Source: Nocardia puris (lineage in GTDB: Bacteria > Actinomycetota > Actinomycetes > Mycobacteriales > Mycobacteriaceae). From it: a DNA stretch of 64,000 bases. The number at the start of each line of letters is the position of its first letter. The first letter of the stretch is position 1. Below are positions 25,848 through 33,724 of the stretch, in pieces. Location of the stretch: positions 248,001 to 312,000 of the forward strand of contig NZ_QNRE01000002.1 of the NCBI RefSeq assembly GCF_003315035.1, written 5' to 3'. The notes below the pieces were generated by a model. The model saw only the letters and a program-made list of their open reading frames with translations, searched no databases and was not told where the DNA came from. The translations under genes were made by a program, and so were the position numbers.

Positions 25848-27446
25848 TCAGTGGTCGCTGGACAGCGGCCCCGCCGGGATGCGGTGCAACCTGCGGGTGG
25901 CGACCACGGCGATGAGCAGGGCGGCGACGCCCGCGATCCCGGCCGTGACGTGCACGCCGTGCAGGAACGCGGCGCGTGCCGCCTCGAGCACGGCTTCGCC
26001 GGTGGCCGTGGGCAATTGGCCCGCGACGTGCACGGCGCCGCCCAGGGTGTCGCGCACCGAGACTGCGTCGGCGTCGCTCAGGCCGTCGGGCAGGGTGGTG
26101 GTGAGGTCGCCGCGATACAGGGCGATGCTGATGCTGCCCAGGATCGAGATGCCCAGCGCGCCACCCAGTTCCGCGCCGGTCTCCGAGACGCCGGAGGCCG
26201 CGCCCGCCTGTTCGGGCGGGGCCGAACCGACGACGATCTCGGTGGTGATGCCGAAGACCGGCGCCAGTCCCAGCGAGATGATCAGCGACGCCACCAGCGC
26301 CAGCCCGTATCCGCCGCCCGCCTCGAGCTGGGTCATCATCAGCAACCCCACGCCGGCGACCCCGAGACCGCCGCCGATGAGGTAGGCGGGCCGGACGTAG
26401 CGCACCAGGCGCGGCGCGGCCTGCGAGCCCACGATGAACCCGATGCCCGTCGGTGCCATCACCAGTCCCGACATCAGCGGCGACATGCCCAGCACCAGCT
26501 GGAAGTACTGCGCGACGAACAGGAAGTACCCGAACGCGACGAAGATGCCGACGATATTGACCAGCAGCGCGATGCGGAAGGTCCCCAGCCGGAACAACCG
26601 CAGGTCCAGCATCGGATCGTCGGCGGTGAGCTGGCGGCGCACGAACAGCGTGCCGAGCAACGCGCCCAGCGCCAGCCCGGCCAGCGCCGCGCCGCCCACC
26701 CCGTCCTGGGCGATCTTCTTCATGCCGAAGACCACCGTGATCATGGTCGCCACGCACAGCGCCGCGCTCACCGGATCGAGCCGGCCCGCCTCGGGATCGC
26801 GGAACTCCGGCAGCACCCGCGGACCGAGCACCAGCAGCAGCACCATGACCGGCACCGCCAGCAGGAACACCGACCCCCACCAGAAGTGCTCCAGCAGCAC
26901 ACCGCCGATCACCGGCCCGATCGCGCCGCCCGCCGAGAACGCACCGACCCACACCGCCACCGCCAGCGAGCGTTGCCGCGCGTCGCGGAACATATTGAAG
27001 ATCAACGACAATGTGGCCGGGGCCAGGGTCGCGCCCGCGATTCCCAGCAGCGCGCGGCACAGGATCAGCGTCTCGGCGGTGGGCGCGAACGCCGCGAGCA
27101 CCGAGACCAGCGCGAACAGCGCCGCGCCGGTCATCAGCATCCGCCGCCGCCCGATCCGGTCGCCGAGCGTGCCCATGGTGATGAGCAGGCCCGCCACCAT
27201 GAACCCGTAGACGTCGATGATCCAGAGCAGTTGCGCGCCGGTCGGCGCCAGATCGGCGCTGATCATCGGCACCGCGAGGTGCAGCACGGTGAGGTCCATC
27301 GCGTACACCAGGCACGCCAGCGCGAGCACGGCGAGGCCCACCCATTCGGCGCGCCCGGCCCGCCGCGCGCTCTCGATCCCCGCGTCCTCGTCGACGATGT
27401 CCACGGTGCGAGTTCCTTCCGGCATACCCATGTCGATGGCAGTCAT
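25848..27446 (-). CDS. DHA2-family MFS exporter, 532 aa
   Basis: A 14-helix drug:proton antiporter. The first helix carries the DHA2 motif YAMDLTVLHLAVPMI, and motif A is GTLGDRIGRRRMLM. The cytosolic N-terminus of about 30 residues is acidic. It is related to, but distinct from, the exporter at 7831; both share the LLWIIDVYGFMVAGLLITMG pattern in helix 2. No TetR gene is adjacent; upstream are the divergent Y-RNA genes. The ATG at 27446 could be replaced by ATGs five or seven codons later. Substrate unknown. Confidence 0.92.
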   Translation of the reverse strand: MTAIDMGMPEGTRTVDIVDEDAGIESARRAGRAEWVGLAVLALACLVYAMDLTVLHLAVPMISADLAPTGAQLLWIIDVYGFMVAGLLITMGTLGDRIGRRRMLMTGAALFALVSVLAAFAPTAETLILCRALLGIAGATLAPATLSLIFNMFRDARQRSLAVAVWVGAFSAGGAIGPVIGGVLLEHFWWGSVFLLAVPVMVLLLVLGPRVLPEFRDPEAGRLDPVSAALCVATMITVVFGMKKIAQDGVGGAALAGLALGALLGTLFVRRQLTADDPMLDLRLFRLGTFRIALLVNIVGIFVAFGYFLFVAQYFQLVLGMSPLMSGLVMAPTGIGFIVGSQAAPRLVRYVRPAYLIGGGLGVAGVGLLMMTQLEAGGGYGLALVASLIISLGLAPVFGITTEIVVGSAPPEQAGAASGVSETGAELGGALGISILGSISIALYRGDLTTTLPDGLSDADAVSVRDTLGGAVHVAGQLPTATGEAVLEAARAAFLHGVHVTAGIAGVAALLIAVVATRRLHRIPAGPLSSDH

Positions 27447-27663
27447 ACGAGTGCTGACGCCCTGAGAGGCCCCATTTCATCGCTCGGCCGGGGACGGACG
27501 CAAAGGATTTTTCGGGCGCGCGGGCCGTCGGCTCACGACTTTCCGAGACCGACGCCGGGAACCCGTGTCGGCAGAGCGGCTTTCGGATGTCGCGTCGCGC
27601 CGCGAATTAATTCGGTGGCGCACACCGGATTCGGCTCGCTACTGTCTTTCACAGCACATCAAC

Positions 27664-27797
27664 GGAGCGGGCCGGAGTCGGTCGGTTATCCACTTCCTAA
27701 TGGAGAGGTCGCGGGTTCGAATCCCGCCACCGGCGCGAGCCGGTGTAGCTCAGGGGTCAGAGCGCTATTACATCGGTCGGCACACCACGACCGCTCC
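27664..27797 (+). ncRNA. Y RNA with circularly permuted tRNA mimic (copy 1)
   Basis: An RNA whose ends pair (GGAGCGG 27664-27670 with CCGCTCC 27791-27797). Inside it is a tRNA in permuted order. The 3' strand of an anticodon-like stem (AATGG, 27699-27703) comes first, then the variable loop AGAGGTC, then a T arm GCGGG-TTCGAAT-CCCGC (27711-27727). The acceptor 3' strand CACCGGC (27728-27734) is joined by a GCGA tetraloop to the acceptor 5' strand GCCGGTG (27739-27745). U8-A9 follow, then a D arm GCTC-AGGGGTCA-GAGC (27748-27763) and the CTATT strand that closes the anticodon stem. The acceptor ends are sealed, so it cannot be charged. The gene lies 227 bases upstream of a Ro60 gene. This matches the YrlA/Y-RNA plan of a Ro-binding stem plus a tRNA-mimicking module. 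The GNCGAAG-type Ro site of known Y RNAs is not obvious. Confidence 0.86.
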
Positions 27798-27816
27798 CAC
27801 GATGTGCCCGGCGTAT

Positions 27817-27909
27817 GGGCGGGCCGGAGCCGATCGGTTATCGGTATCCCACAGGTTCGACTCCTGAACACCCTTCGGGGTGTCTCCGGTCGGCACACCA
27901 CGACCGTCC
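27817..27909 (+). ncRNA. Second, minimal Y RNA (T arm plus UUCG-capped stem)
   Basis: A tandem partner of copy 1. The closing stem is GGGCGG (27817-27822) with CCGTCC (27904-27909), then an inner stem CCGGAG (27824-27829) with CTCCGG (27884-27889), leaving a 14-nt bulge on the 3' side. The head holds a T arm CAGG-TTCGACT-CCTG (27852-27866) followed at once by ACACCC-TTCG-GGGTGT (27868-27883), a perfect acceptor-like stem capped by a UUCG tetraloop. No D arm is present. It shares long identical stretches with copy 1: GCGGGCCGGAG and TCGGTTATC on the 5' side, CGGTCGGCACACCACGACCG on the 3' side. It is a duplication that kept the Ro-binding ends and lost half of the tRNA mimic. Confidence 0.78.
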
Positions 27910-27923
27910 CGCACGCCGGACCC

Positions 27924-27979
27924 GGACGCACGCGGCGGGCGCATTCTCCGACGAGGAGGATCGCCCGCCGGTCGCGTCC
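27924..27979 (+). promoter_or_regulatory. Long stem-loop between Y RNAs and the Ro60 gene
   Basis: GGACGC (27924-27929) pairs with GCGTCC (27974-27979), GGCGGGCG (27934-27941) pairs with CGCCCGCC (27962-27969), and CTCC/GGAG pair inside around a GACGA loop. The two outer helices flank a symmetric 4-by-4 internal loop. It may end the Y-RNA transcript, act as a processing site, or form a structured leader of the Ro60 mRNA whose ATG lies 45 bases downstream. Confidence 0.55.
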
Positions 27980-28023
27980 AGGACATCGAATGCCCCGGGT
28001 GGGGGGCCGGAAACGAGGTAGAC

Positions 28024-29613
28024 ATGGACGCATTGCAGGGCATCGGTACGCGCGCGACTCCGCAGCGGTTCGCCGCCGACTCGCGTCAGGTCCGCAACAA
28101 TGCCGGGGGATTCACTTTCGAGGTCACCCCGCTGGTGCGGCTGCGCCGCTTTCTCACCCTCGGCACCGAGGGCGGCACCTTCTACGTGCGCGCCCAGGCG
28201 CTGACGCGCGAGAACGCCGAGGTGGTCCTGGATTTCGCGCGGCACCGCACGGCCGAGCTGGTGGCCGAGATCGTCGCCGTGTCCACGGCGGGCCGCGCGC
28301 CGAAGCAGAACCCCGCGCTGTTCGCGCTGGCCGCGGCCGCCTCCCTCGGCGACGTCGAGGGCCGGCGCACCGCGCTGGCGGCGCTGCCGCTGGTGGCGCG
28401 CACGGGGACGCACCTGTTCCTGTTCGCCGGTTACGTCGAGCAGTTCCGCGGCTGGGGTCGCGGGCTGCGGCGCGCGGTCGGCGACTGGTACCTGCGCACC
28501 CCGGTCGACGACTTGGCGTATCAGGCCGTGAAGTACCGGCAGCGGGAGGGCTGGACCCACCGCGACCTGCTGCGCCTGGCGCACCCGGGCACCGTCGAGC
28601 CCGACCGCAAGCGACTGTTCGACTGGATCTGCGGTCGCGAGGTCGCCCACGACGGGCTGCGGATGGTCGAGGGCTACGAGCGCGCCCAGCGCGCCCCGCT
28701 CGCGCGGATCCCGGAGCTGGTGCGCGAGTACCGGCTGTCCTGGGAGATGCTGCCCGACGCCGCGGTCGACTCGCCCGCGGTGTGGGAGGCGTTGCTGGAC
28801 AACGGACTTCCGCAGACGGCACTACTGCGGCAGCTGCCGCGCCTGACCCGGCTGGGTCTGCTCGGGCCGGGGAGCGCGCGCACCGGCGCGGTCACCGCGC
28901 AGCTCGGTGACCGGACGCGGCTGCGCAAGGCGCGCGTGCACCCGGTGAGCGTGCTGCTGGCGCTGCGGACCTACGCGTCGGGGCGGTCGGTGCGCGGCGA
29001 CGGCACCTGGACGCCGTCGGGGCCGATCGTGGACGCGCTGGACGCCGCGTTCTACGCGGCGTTCGAGGCGGTGGACCCGACCGGCAAGCGGCACCTGCTG
29101 GCGCTGGACGTGTCGGGTTCGATGACCGTCCGGATCTCCGGTCTGCCGCTCTCGGCGCGGGAGGCGAGCGCGGCGCTGGCGCTGGTCACCGCGAGCACGG
29201 AGGACTCGCCCCACCTCCTCGGCTTCACCGGTGGGAGCGGGTGGGGCGCCGCCGTGTCCCCGCTCGCGATCAGCCCGCGGCAGCGGCTCGACGACGTGCT
29301 GCGCACGATCGAGCACCTGCCGTTCGGCGGCACCGACTGCGCGCTGCCGATGCTGTACGCGCTGGAGAAGGGCCTCGAGGTGGACGTGTTCTCGGTGTAC
29401 ACCGACAGCGAGACGTGGGCAGGTTCGGTGCACCCGCACCAGGCTCTGGCCCGCTACCGCCGCGAGGTGAACCCGGAGGCGAAGCTGGTGGTGGTCGGCA
29501 TGACCTCCACCGGGTTCAGCATCGCCGACCCGTCCGACGCGGGCATGCTCGACGTCGCCGGGTTCGACGCCGCCGTGCCCGGGGTGATCGCGGACTTCGC
29601 GCGCGGGGAGTAG
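28024..29613 (+). CDS. rsr: Ro60/Rsr TROVE-domain RNA-binding protein, 529 aa
   Basis: Bacterial Ro60 (Rsr): a ring protein that binds Y RNA on its outer face and the 3' ends of misfolded or decaying RNAs in its channel, and which can tether exonucleases. Residues about 1-340 form the helical TROVE repeats, starting with NNAGGFTFEVTPLVRLRRFL and containing LARIPELVREYRLSWEMLP. Residues about 355-529 are a von Willebrand A domain with an intact metal site: DVSGSM (Asp362), Thr437 in GGTDCALP and Asp near 458 in VYTDSETW. Length is near the usual 530. A GAGG ribosome site precedes the ATG. Two Y-RNA genes lie just upstream, as in other bacteria with rsr. Confidence 0.95.
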   Translation: MDALQGIGTRATPQRFAADSRQVRNNAGGFTFEVTPLVRLRRFLTLGTEGGTFYVRAQALTRENAEVVLDFARHRTAELVAEIVAVSTAGRAPKQNPALFALAAAASLGDVEGRRTALAALPLVARTGTHLFLFAGYVEQFRGWGRGLRRAVGDWYLRTPVDDLAYQAVKYRQREGWTHRDLLRLAHPGTVEPDRKRLFDWICGREVAHDGLRMVEGYERAQRAPLARIPELVREYRLSWEMLPDAAVDSPAVWEALLDNGLPQTALLRQLPRLTRLGLLGPGSARTGAVTAQLGDRTRLRKARVHPVSVLLALRTYASGRSVRGDGTWTPSGPIVDALDAAFYAAFEAVDPTGKRHLLALDVSGSMTVRISGLPLSAREASAALALVTASTEDSPHLLGFTGGSGWGAAVSPLAISPRQRLDDVLRTIEHLPFGGTDCALPMLYALEKGLEVDVFSVYTDSETWAGSVHPHQALARYRREVNPEAKLVVVGMTSTGFSIADPSDAGMLDVAGFDAAVPGVIADFARGE

Positions 29614-29975
29614 GCGGGGGGAACGCCCTCCGGGACAACGGGTGCGTCCGTGTTCGTGCCACAGTGGTGCGGGCACGGGCGCAGTCGGTTTCGCTGTCCG
29701 TCGAGTCGGAGCACGCTCAAGGCGGGAAGCCGTCGGTTTCATCCGGCTCCGAATGCGTCGCGGTGCGTGCATGGGGCGCTGTCGGTTCGCCATCGCAAGT
29801 GCGGCGGGAGACGTCAGGGTGTGGGTCCGCGTTCACCGCCCTCGCCGCCACGCTGCCGGCTCGCGATGTGAGACTGGGCGGCGGACCTTCGTGGGCGGAG
29901 CACGGAGGTGTGTTCGGCGGGGTCGCCCGCCGTGGGCGTTGCCGACCGGCAGCGCACGTTCGGGGAGAGGGACCG
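29614..29975 (+). other. Intergenic region, nothing recognised
   Basis: No conserved ORF, tRNA-like T loop or strong terminator is seen. Only the GGGGAGAGGG ribosome site for the next gene (29962-29971) is clear. I looked for a third Y-RNA module and did not find one. Confidence 0.5.
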
Positions 29976-30956
29976 GTGCGCACATCGATGACGGCGTGGC
30001 TGGAGCGCCACCAGATTCCGGTGTACTCGGCCGCCCTCGCAGTCGGAGCGCTCGTCGGTTTCGTGTGGCCCGGGGCCGGGCACGGTCTGGAGGTGAGCAT
30101 CTATCCGGTGCTCGGCACCCTGCTCTACGCGACGTTCCTCCAGGTGCCGTTCACCGCGTTCGGCGCGGCATTCCGGGATGTGCGGTTCCTGGCGACGGTG
30201 CTCGTCGTCAACTTCGTCGTGGTGCCGCCGGTGGTGGCGGTGCTGACGATGTTCCTGTCGCTGCCGCAGGCGGTGCTGCTCGGTGTGCTGCTCACGTTGC
30301 TGACGCCGTGCATCGACTACGTCATTGTCTTCAGCGGATTGGCGGGCGGTGATAGTCAGCGCCTGCTGGCCGCCGCGCCGCTGCTGATGCTGGCCCAGAT
30401 GCTGCTGCTGCCGGTGTGCCTGTGGTTGTTCGTCGGCGCCGACCTCGCCGACGTCGTGGAGGCGGGCCCGTTCCTCGAGGCGTTCCTCCTGCTGATCGCG
30501 CTGCCCTTGGCGCTGGCCTGGGGCACCCAGCTACTGGCCCGGCGCCACCGCGCGGGCGAGGTGCTCACCGGAGCCATGAGCACCGCGATGGTTCCGCTGA
30601 TGGCGGCGACGCTCCTGGTCGTCGTGGCGAGCCAGTTCCCGAAGATCACCGGGGAGTTCGATCAGGTCGCCCGCGTCGTCCCGATCTACGCCGCGTTCCT
30701 GATCGTCATGCCGGTGCTCGGCCTGGCCGTCGCCCGCCTGGCCCGGCTCGGCACCGGCCCCGGTATCGCGTTGCTCTTCTCCGGCGCCACCCGCAACTCC
30801 CTCGTCGTGCTGCCCCTGGCGCTCGCCCTGCCCGACGGCTACGCCCTCACCCCCGTCATCGTCCTCACCCAGACCTTGGTCGAACTGGTCGGGATGGTCA
30901 TCTACGTCCGAGTCGTCCCCGGCCTCACCCGCGCCGCGCTACCGGCGAATCCCTGA
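29976..30956 (+). CDS. ACR3/bile-acid-symporter-family transporter, 326 aa
   Basis: Ten-helix membrane transporter of the BART superfamily (SBF/ACR3), in the arsenic-resistance-protein-like branch. The conserved helix 4 region LLTLLTPCIDYVIVFSGLAGGD carries the Cys that is essential in Acr3 arsenite pumps. The helix 9 motif LLFSGATRNSLVVLPLALAL is also typical. The GTG at 29976 follows a strong GGGGAGAGGG site; an ATG four codons later is an alternative. No ars regulator or reductase is adjacent, so arsenite export is a reasonable but unproven role. Confidence 0.86.
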   Translation: MRTSMTAWLERHQIPVYSAALAVGALVGFVWPGAGHGLEVSIYPVLGTLLYATFLQVPFTAFGAAFRDVRFLATVLVVNFVVVPPVVAVLTMFLSLPQAVLLGVLLTLLTPCIDYVIVFSGLAGGDSQRLLAAAPLLMLAQMLLLPVCLWLFVGADLADVVEAGPFLEAFLLLIALPLALAWGTQLLARRHRAGEVLTGAMSTAMVPLMAATLLVVVASQFPKITGEFDQVARVVPIYAAFLIVMPVLGLAVARLARLGTGPGIALLFSGATRNSLVVLPLALALPDGYALTPVIVLTQTLVELVGMVIYVRVVPGLTRAALPANP

Positions 30957-31322
30957 CCGGCGCGGAGCCGATCGGAGAGCGGGCCGCCGCAGCGCAGCTG
31001 GGCCGGGAACGCGAGACAGGAGCGCCTGCCCCCGCACCGTCCGATTGATCACGGGATTCATCGCGCGCCCGGCCGAATTCAGCTCCGGTCACCACGGCCG
31101 CGCTCCGATCGCGCGTTGCAGTCTCGCCCCGAAGGCCCCGCCCGTGGTGGGAGTCCACCTCGATACCGGACCCGGCCGACCTCGCCCAAGGATGAGCGCA
31201 CTCAGCGACCCGCGCCTGGCATCCGGAGTCCAGCAGCTCCGAGTGCGCGCCGATCAGCGCTGAGGCACGGCGACCAGCGCCGGGCTTCCGCTGCCCACAG
31301 CCGACCGGGCGGCGGGAGCCGG
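30957..31322. other. Intergenic region, nothing recognised
   Basis: This gap lies between the 3' ends of two convergent genes. Short open frames occur on both strands but lack ribosome sites and protein-like composition. Confidence 0.45.
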
Positions 31323-32669
31323 TCAGCGGGTGCGGACGGGCCAGGCGGGTGCGCCGGAACCCTGCCGAGGAGCCGGCCACGCGTAGTCGGGATACTCGGC
31401 CAGCGCGGGGACGGCGGTCACCAGCGGGCCGTGCGCGACCGTCACGTCGGCGACGGGAATCGTGGGATTGGCGTGCTTGGCCGTGCGGCCGGGCGCTGTG
31501 AGCAACCAGGACGCGGTGCGAGCCAATGAGACTCGCACGTCGCGGCCGATCCCGTCGGCGGTGCGGGCCGCGAGGGCGTCGATCACACCCGCCGCCATGA
31601 GGTAGCCGGAGGCGTGGTCGAGCGCCTGGGCGGGCAGCGCGCCCGGCACCGAGGGCGCGCCCTCCAGGATGGAGATGCCGGTCGCCGCTTGAACGATGCT
31701 GTCGAAACCGCGCCGGGAACCCCACGGCCCGGTCTCGCCCCACGCGCTCACCCGCGCGTGCACCAACCCGGGTCGCACCGCCGTGGTGAGACCCGCGTAT
31801 TCGAGCGAGCGGGGCCGGTACCCGGTGACGAGCACGTCGGCGGAGGACAGTAGCTCGTGGAAGGCGGGGGAGTGCTCCCGGATGTCGAGCAGCGTGGAGT
31901 GCTTGCCCTGGCAGGTGTCGGCGTACTGCCAGGGGATCTCCGGTAGCCACGGCGGATCCACGCGCAGCACCTCGGCGCCGAGCAGGGCCAGCGTCCTGGT
32001 GGCGACCGGTCCGGCGATCACCCGGGTGAGGTCGAGCACCCGCACACCGCGCAGTGGCTGGAAAGGCGTCGCATCGGAACGGAACTGCACCCCGGCGCGA
32101 TCCTCACGCTGCTCCACGGCCACCAGCGGGCCCGACGCGGCGGCCACGGCCTGCGGCGTCTCGGCCCATTCCTCCTCGGTGCGCACGCGCACGGCGATCG
32201 CGCCGGTCGCGGCGGCGTTGTCCTCGATATCGGAAGCGCGGCTCATGGCGATCTGGGCGACCGCCAGATCCAGCGGCGCGTCGTCGGGCAGACCCAGCGC
32301 CTGGTAGAGGCGGATCCGGTGGTGCTGATAGTTCGCGTGGGTGCGCACCCAGCCGTCGAAAGTGGGGAAGAATCCGGACAGGTCGGAGAAGGTCGGTACG
32401 GTACGTCCGTCCACGCGCAGCAGGCGGTCGCTGGAGAAGGCCGCCGTGACGCGCGCGGGGTCGATCCGGTGCGGCACGGGGGCAAGATGATGCGCGTCAC
32501 GCAACCGATTCGCCGCCGCGGCCACGGCGGCCACCGACCCGGCGGCCAGCGACCAGACCGGCAACGTCGCGGCGAGATTGCTGCCGGGATCGGGCGAGTG
32601 CGTAATGGAGGAAGCGGGTACTCCGATTCCGGCTTCGTAGTCGTGGACCAGCGGTGCGTGCGCATTCAC
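31323..32669 (-). CDS. CaiB/BaiF class III CoA-transferase-like protein, 448 aa
   Basis: A family III CoA-transferase, which moves CoA between organic acids as an interlocked dimer. Residues about 200-400 hold the core: GVRVLDLTRVIAGPVATRTLALLGAEVLRVDPP, then GKHSTLLDIREHSPAFHELLSSADVLVTGYRPRSLE and WGSRRGFDSIVQAATGIS, the region of the catalytic Asp. The N-terminal 190 residues are a degenerate copy of the same fold, so this is the two-domain version. Substrate unknown. It is divergent from a type II thioesterase gene, only 40 bases away, hinting at shared control of an acyl-CoA process. Confidence 0.85.
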   Translation of the reverse strand: MNAHAPLVHDYEAGIGVPASSITHSPDPGSNLAATLPVWSLAAGSVAAVAAAANRLRDAHHLAPVPHRIDPARVTAAFSSDRLLRVDGRTVPTFSDLSGFFPTFDGWVRTHANYQHHRIRLYQALGLPDDAPLDLAVAQIAMSRASDIEDNAAATGAIAVRVRTEEEWAETPQAVAAASGPLVAVEQREDRAGVQFRSDATPFQPLRGVRVLDLTRVIAGPVATRTLALLGAEVLRVDPPWLPEIPWQYADTCQGKHSTLLDIREHSPAFHELLSSADVLVTGYRPRSLEYAGLTTAVRPGLVHARVSAWGETGPWGSRRGFDSIVQAATGISILEGAPSVPGALPAQALDHASGYLMAAGVIDALAARTADGIGRDVRVSLARTASWLLTAPGRTAKHANPTIPVADVTVAHGPLVTAVPALAEYPDYAWPAPRQGSGAPAWPVRTR

Positions 32670-32709
32670 CAGATCGAGACTAGCGGCACCGGAGAGAGTG
32701 GAGGATCAC

Positions 32710-33486
32710 GTGGCGGGACCGATCGACGGCGGCGGCTGGCTGCGCACCCTGCGCACCGACCCGGACCCACGGCACTACCTGGTCTGTTTCCCGCCCGGCG
32801 GCGGTTCGGCCGGTGCCTACCGGGCTCTCGTGCGGGCGATCGGACCGGGCGCCGAGGTGCTCGCCGTGCAGTATCCGGGTCGACAAGATCGTTTGGGCGA
32901 GCCGCAGGTACCCGATCTGCACCGCATGGCCGACGCGATCGCCGCGGAGTTGCTGACGCGCCGCCGCACCCCGCTCGCGCTGTTCGGGCACAGCATGGGC
33001 GCCACCCTGGCCTACGAGACGGCGCAGCGGCTGACGCGTGGCGGGCAGCCCGTCGCGGCACTGTTCGTCTCCGGCCGTCCCACACCGGATTACGCCGAAC
33101 CGGGCCGCCTGCACCTGGGCCCGGACGACGCGCTCATCACCGAGCTGGAACGCCTCGCCACGGACCCGTCGTCGGTGGCGATCCTGCGCGCCGACCCGTC
33201 CCTGGCCGACCTGGTGCTCCCCGCCGTCCGCGCCGATTACCAGGCCGTGGAGACCTACACCCACCGCTCGGACGACCCGCTGCCCTGCGATATCGCCGCC
33301 CTCGTCTCCACCGAGGACCCCACCACGACCCCCGAGCAGGCCGACAGGTGGGGCGAGTTCACGCGCGGCGCGTTCGAGCGCGCGACGTTCCCGGGCGGGC
33401 ACTTCTACCTGGACGATCACGTCGAGGAGGTCGCGGCCTTCGTCACGGCCCGCTGGAACGGCGTCGGAAAGCTTTCCGGGAGCTGA
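32710..33486 (+). CDS. Type II thioesterase (alpha/beta hydrolase), 258 aa
   Basis: Editing thioesterase of the GrsT/TEII family that removes wrong or stalled acyl groups from carrier proteins of NRPS/PKS systems. The N-terminal YLVCFPPGGGSAGAYRALVR and AVQYPGRQDRLGEP are signatures, the nucleophile elbow is LFGHSMGATLAYE (GxSxG), and the catalytic His is in FPGGHFYLDDH. The GTG at 32710 is preferred because GGAGG lies just upstream; a GTG at 32698 is also possible. No NRPS/PKS gene is in the window, so its partner (for example a siderophore synthase) must lie elsewhere. Confidence 0.88.
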   Translation: MAGPIDGGGWLRTLRTDPDPRHYLVCFPPGGGSAGAYRALVRAIGPGAEVLAVQYPGRQDRLGEPQVPDLHRMADAIAAELLTRRRTPLALFGHSMGATLAYETAQRLTRGGQPVAALFVSGRPTPDYAEPGRLHLGPDDALITELERLATDPSSVAILRADPSLADLVLPAVRADYQAVETYTHRSDDPLPCDIAALVSTEDPTTTPEQADRWGEFTRGAFERATFPGGHFYLDDHVEEVAAFVTARWNGVGKLSGS

Positions 33487-33724
33487 CAACTCGACCGTGC
33501 AGCACGAACGCGCGCAGCGCCGCCTCGCGACCGTCCCCGACCCGCCCGGTGCGGTTCAGGCTGGGCGCGCCGAGCACGAACCGGATCGTCGACCATCGCA
33601 GGAGCGGCGCCTTGTCGCGCGCGCGCCGAGTCGTCGCCTGTCACCGCTGTCCGCCATGCGCCCTCCGGGATCCGCGTCCGCCGATGGCGTGCGTTCTGCG
33701 CCCCCGGCGGGCGCGAGGGAACCC

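Noticed and set aside
27699..27769. A normal tRNA gene
   Set aside because: The T arm comes before the D arm and the acceptor strands are joined by GCGA. There is no linear tRNA order, so it is not a functional tRNA gene.
27664..27797. A permuted tRNA gene that would be processed to a working tRNA, as in some red algae
   Set aside because: The intervening loop is only four bases, there is no anticodon loop, and the gene sits beside Ro60 with a second reduced copy; a Y RNA explains all of this better.
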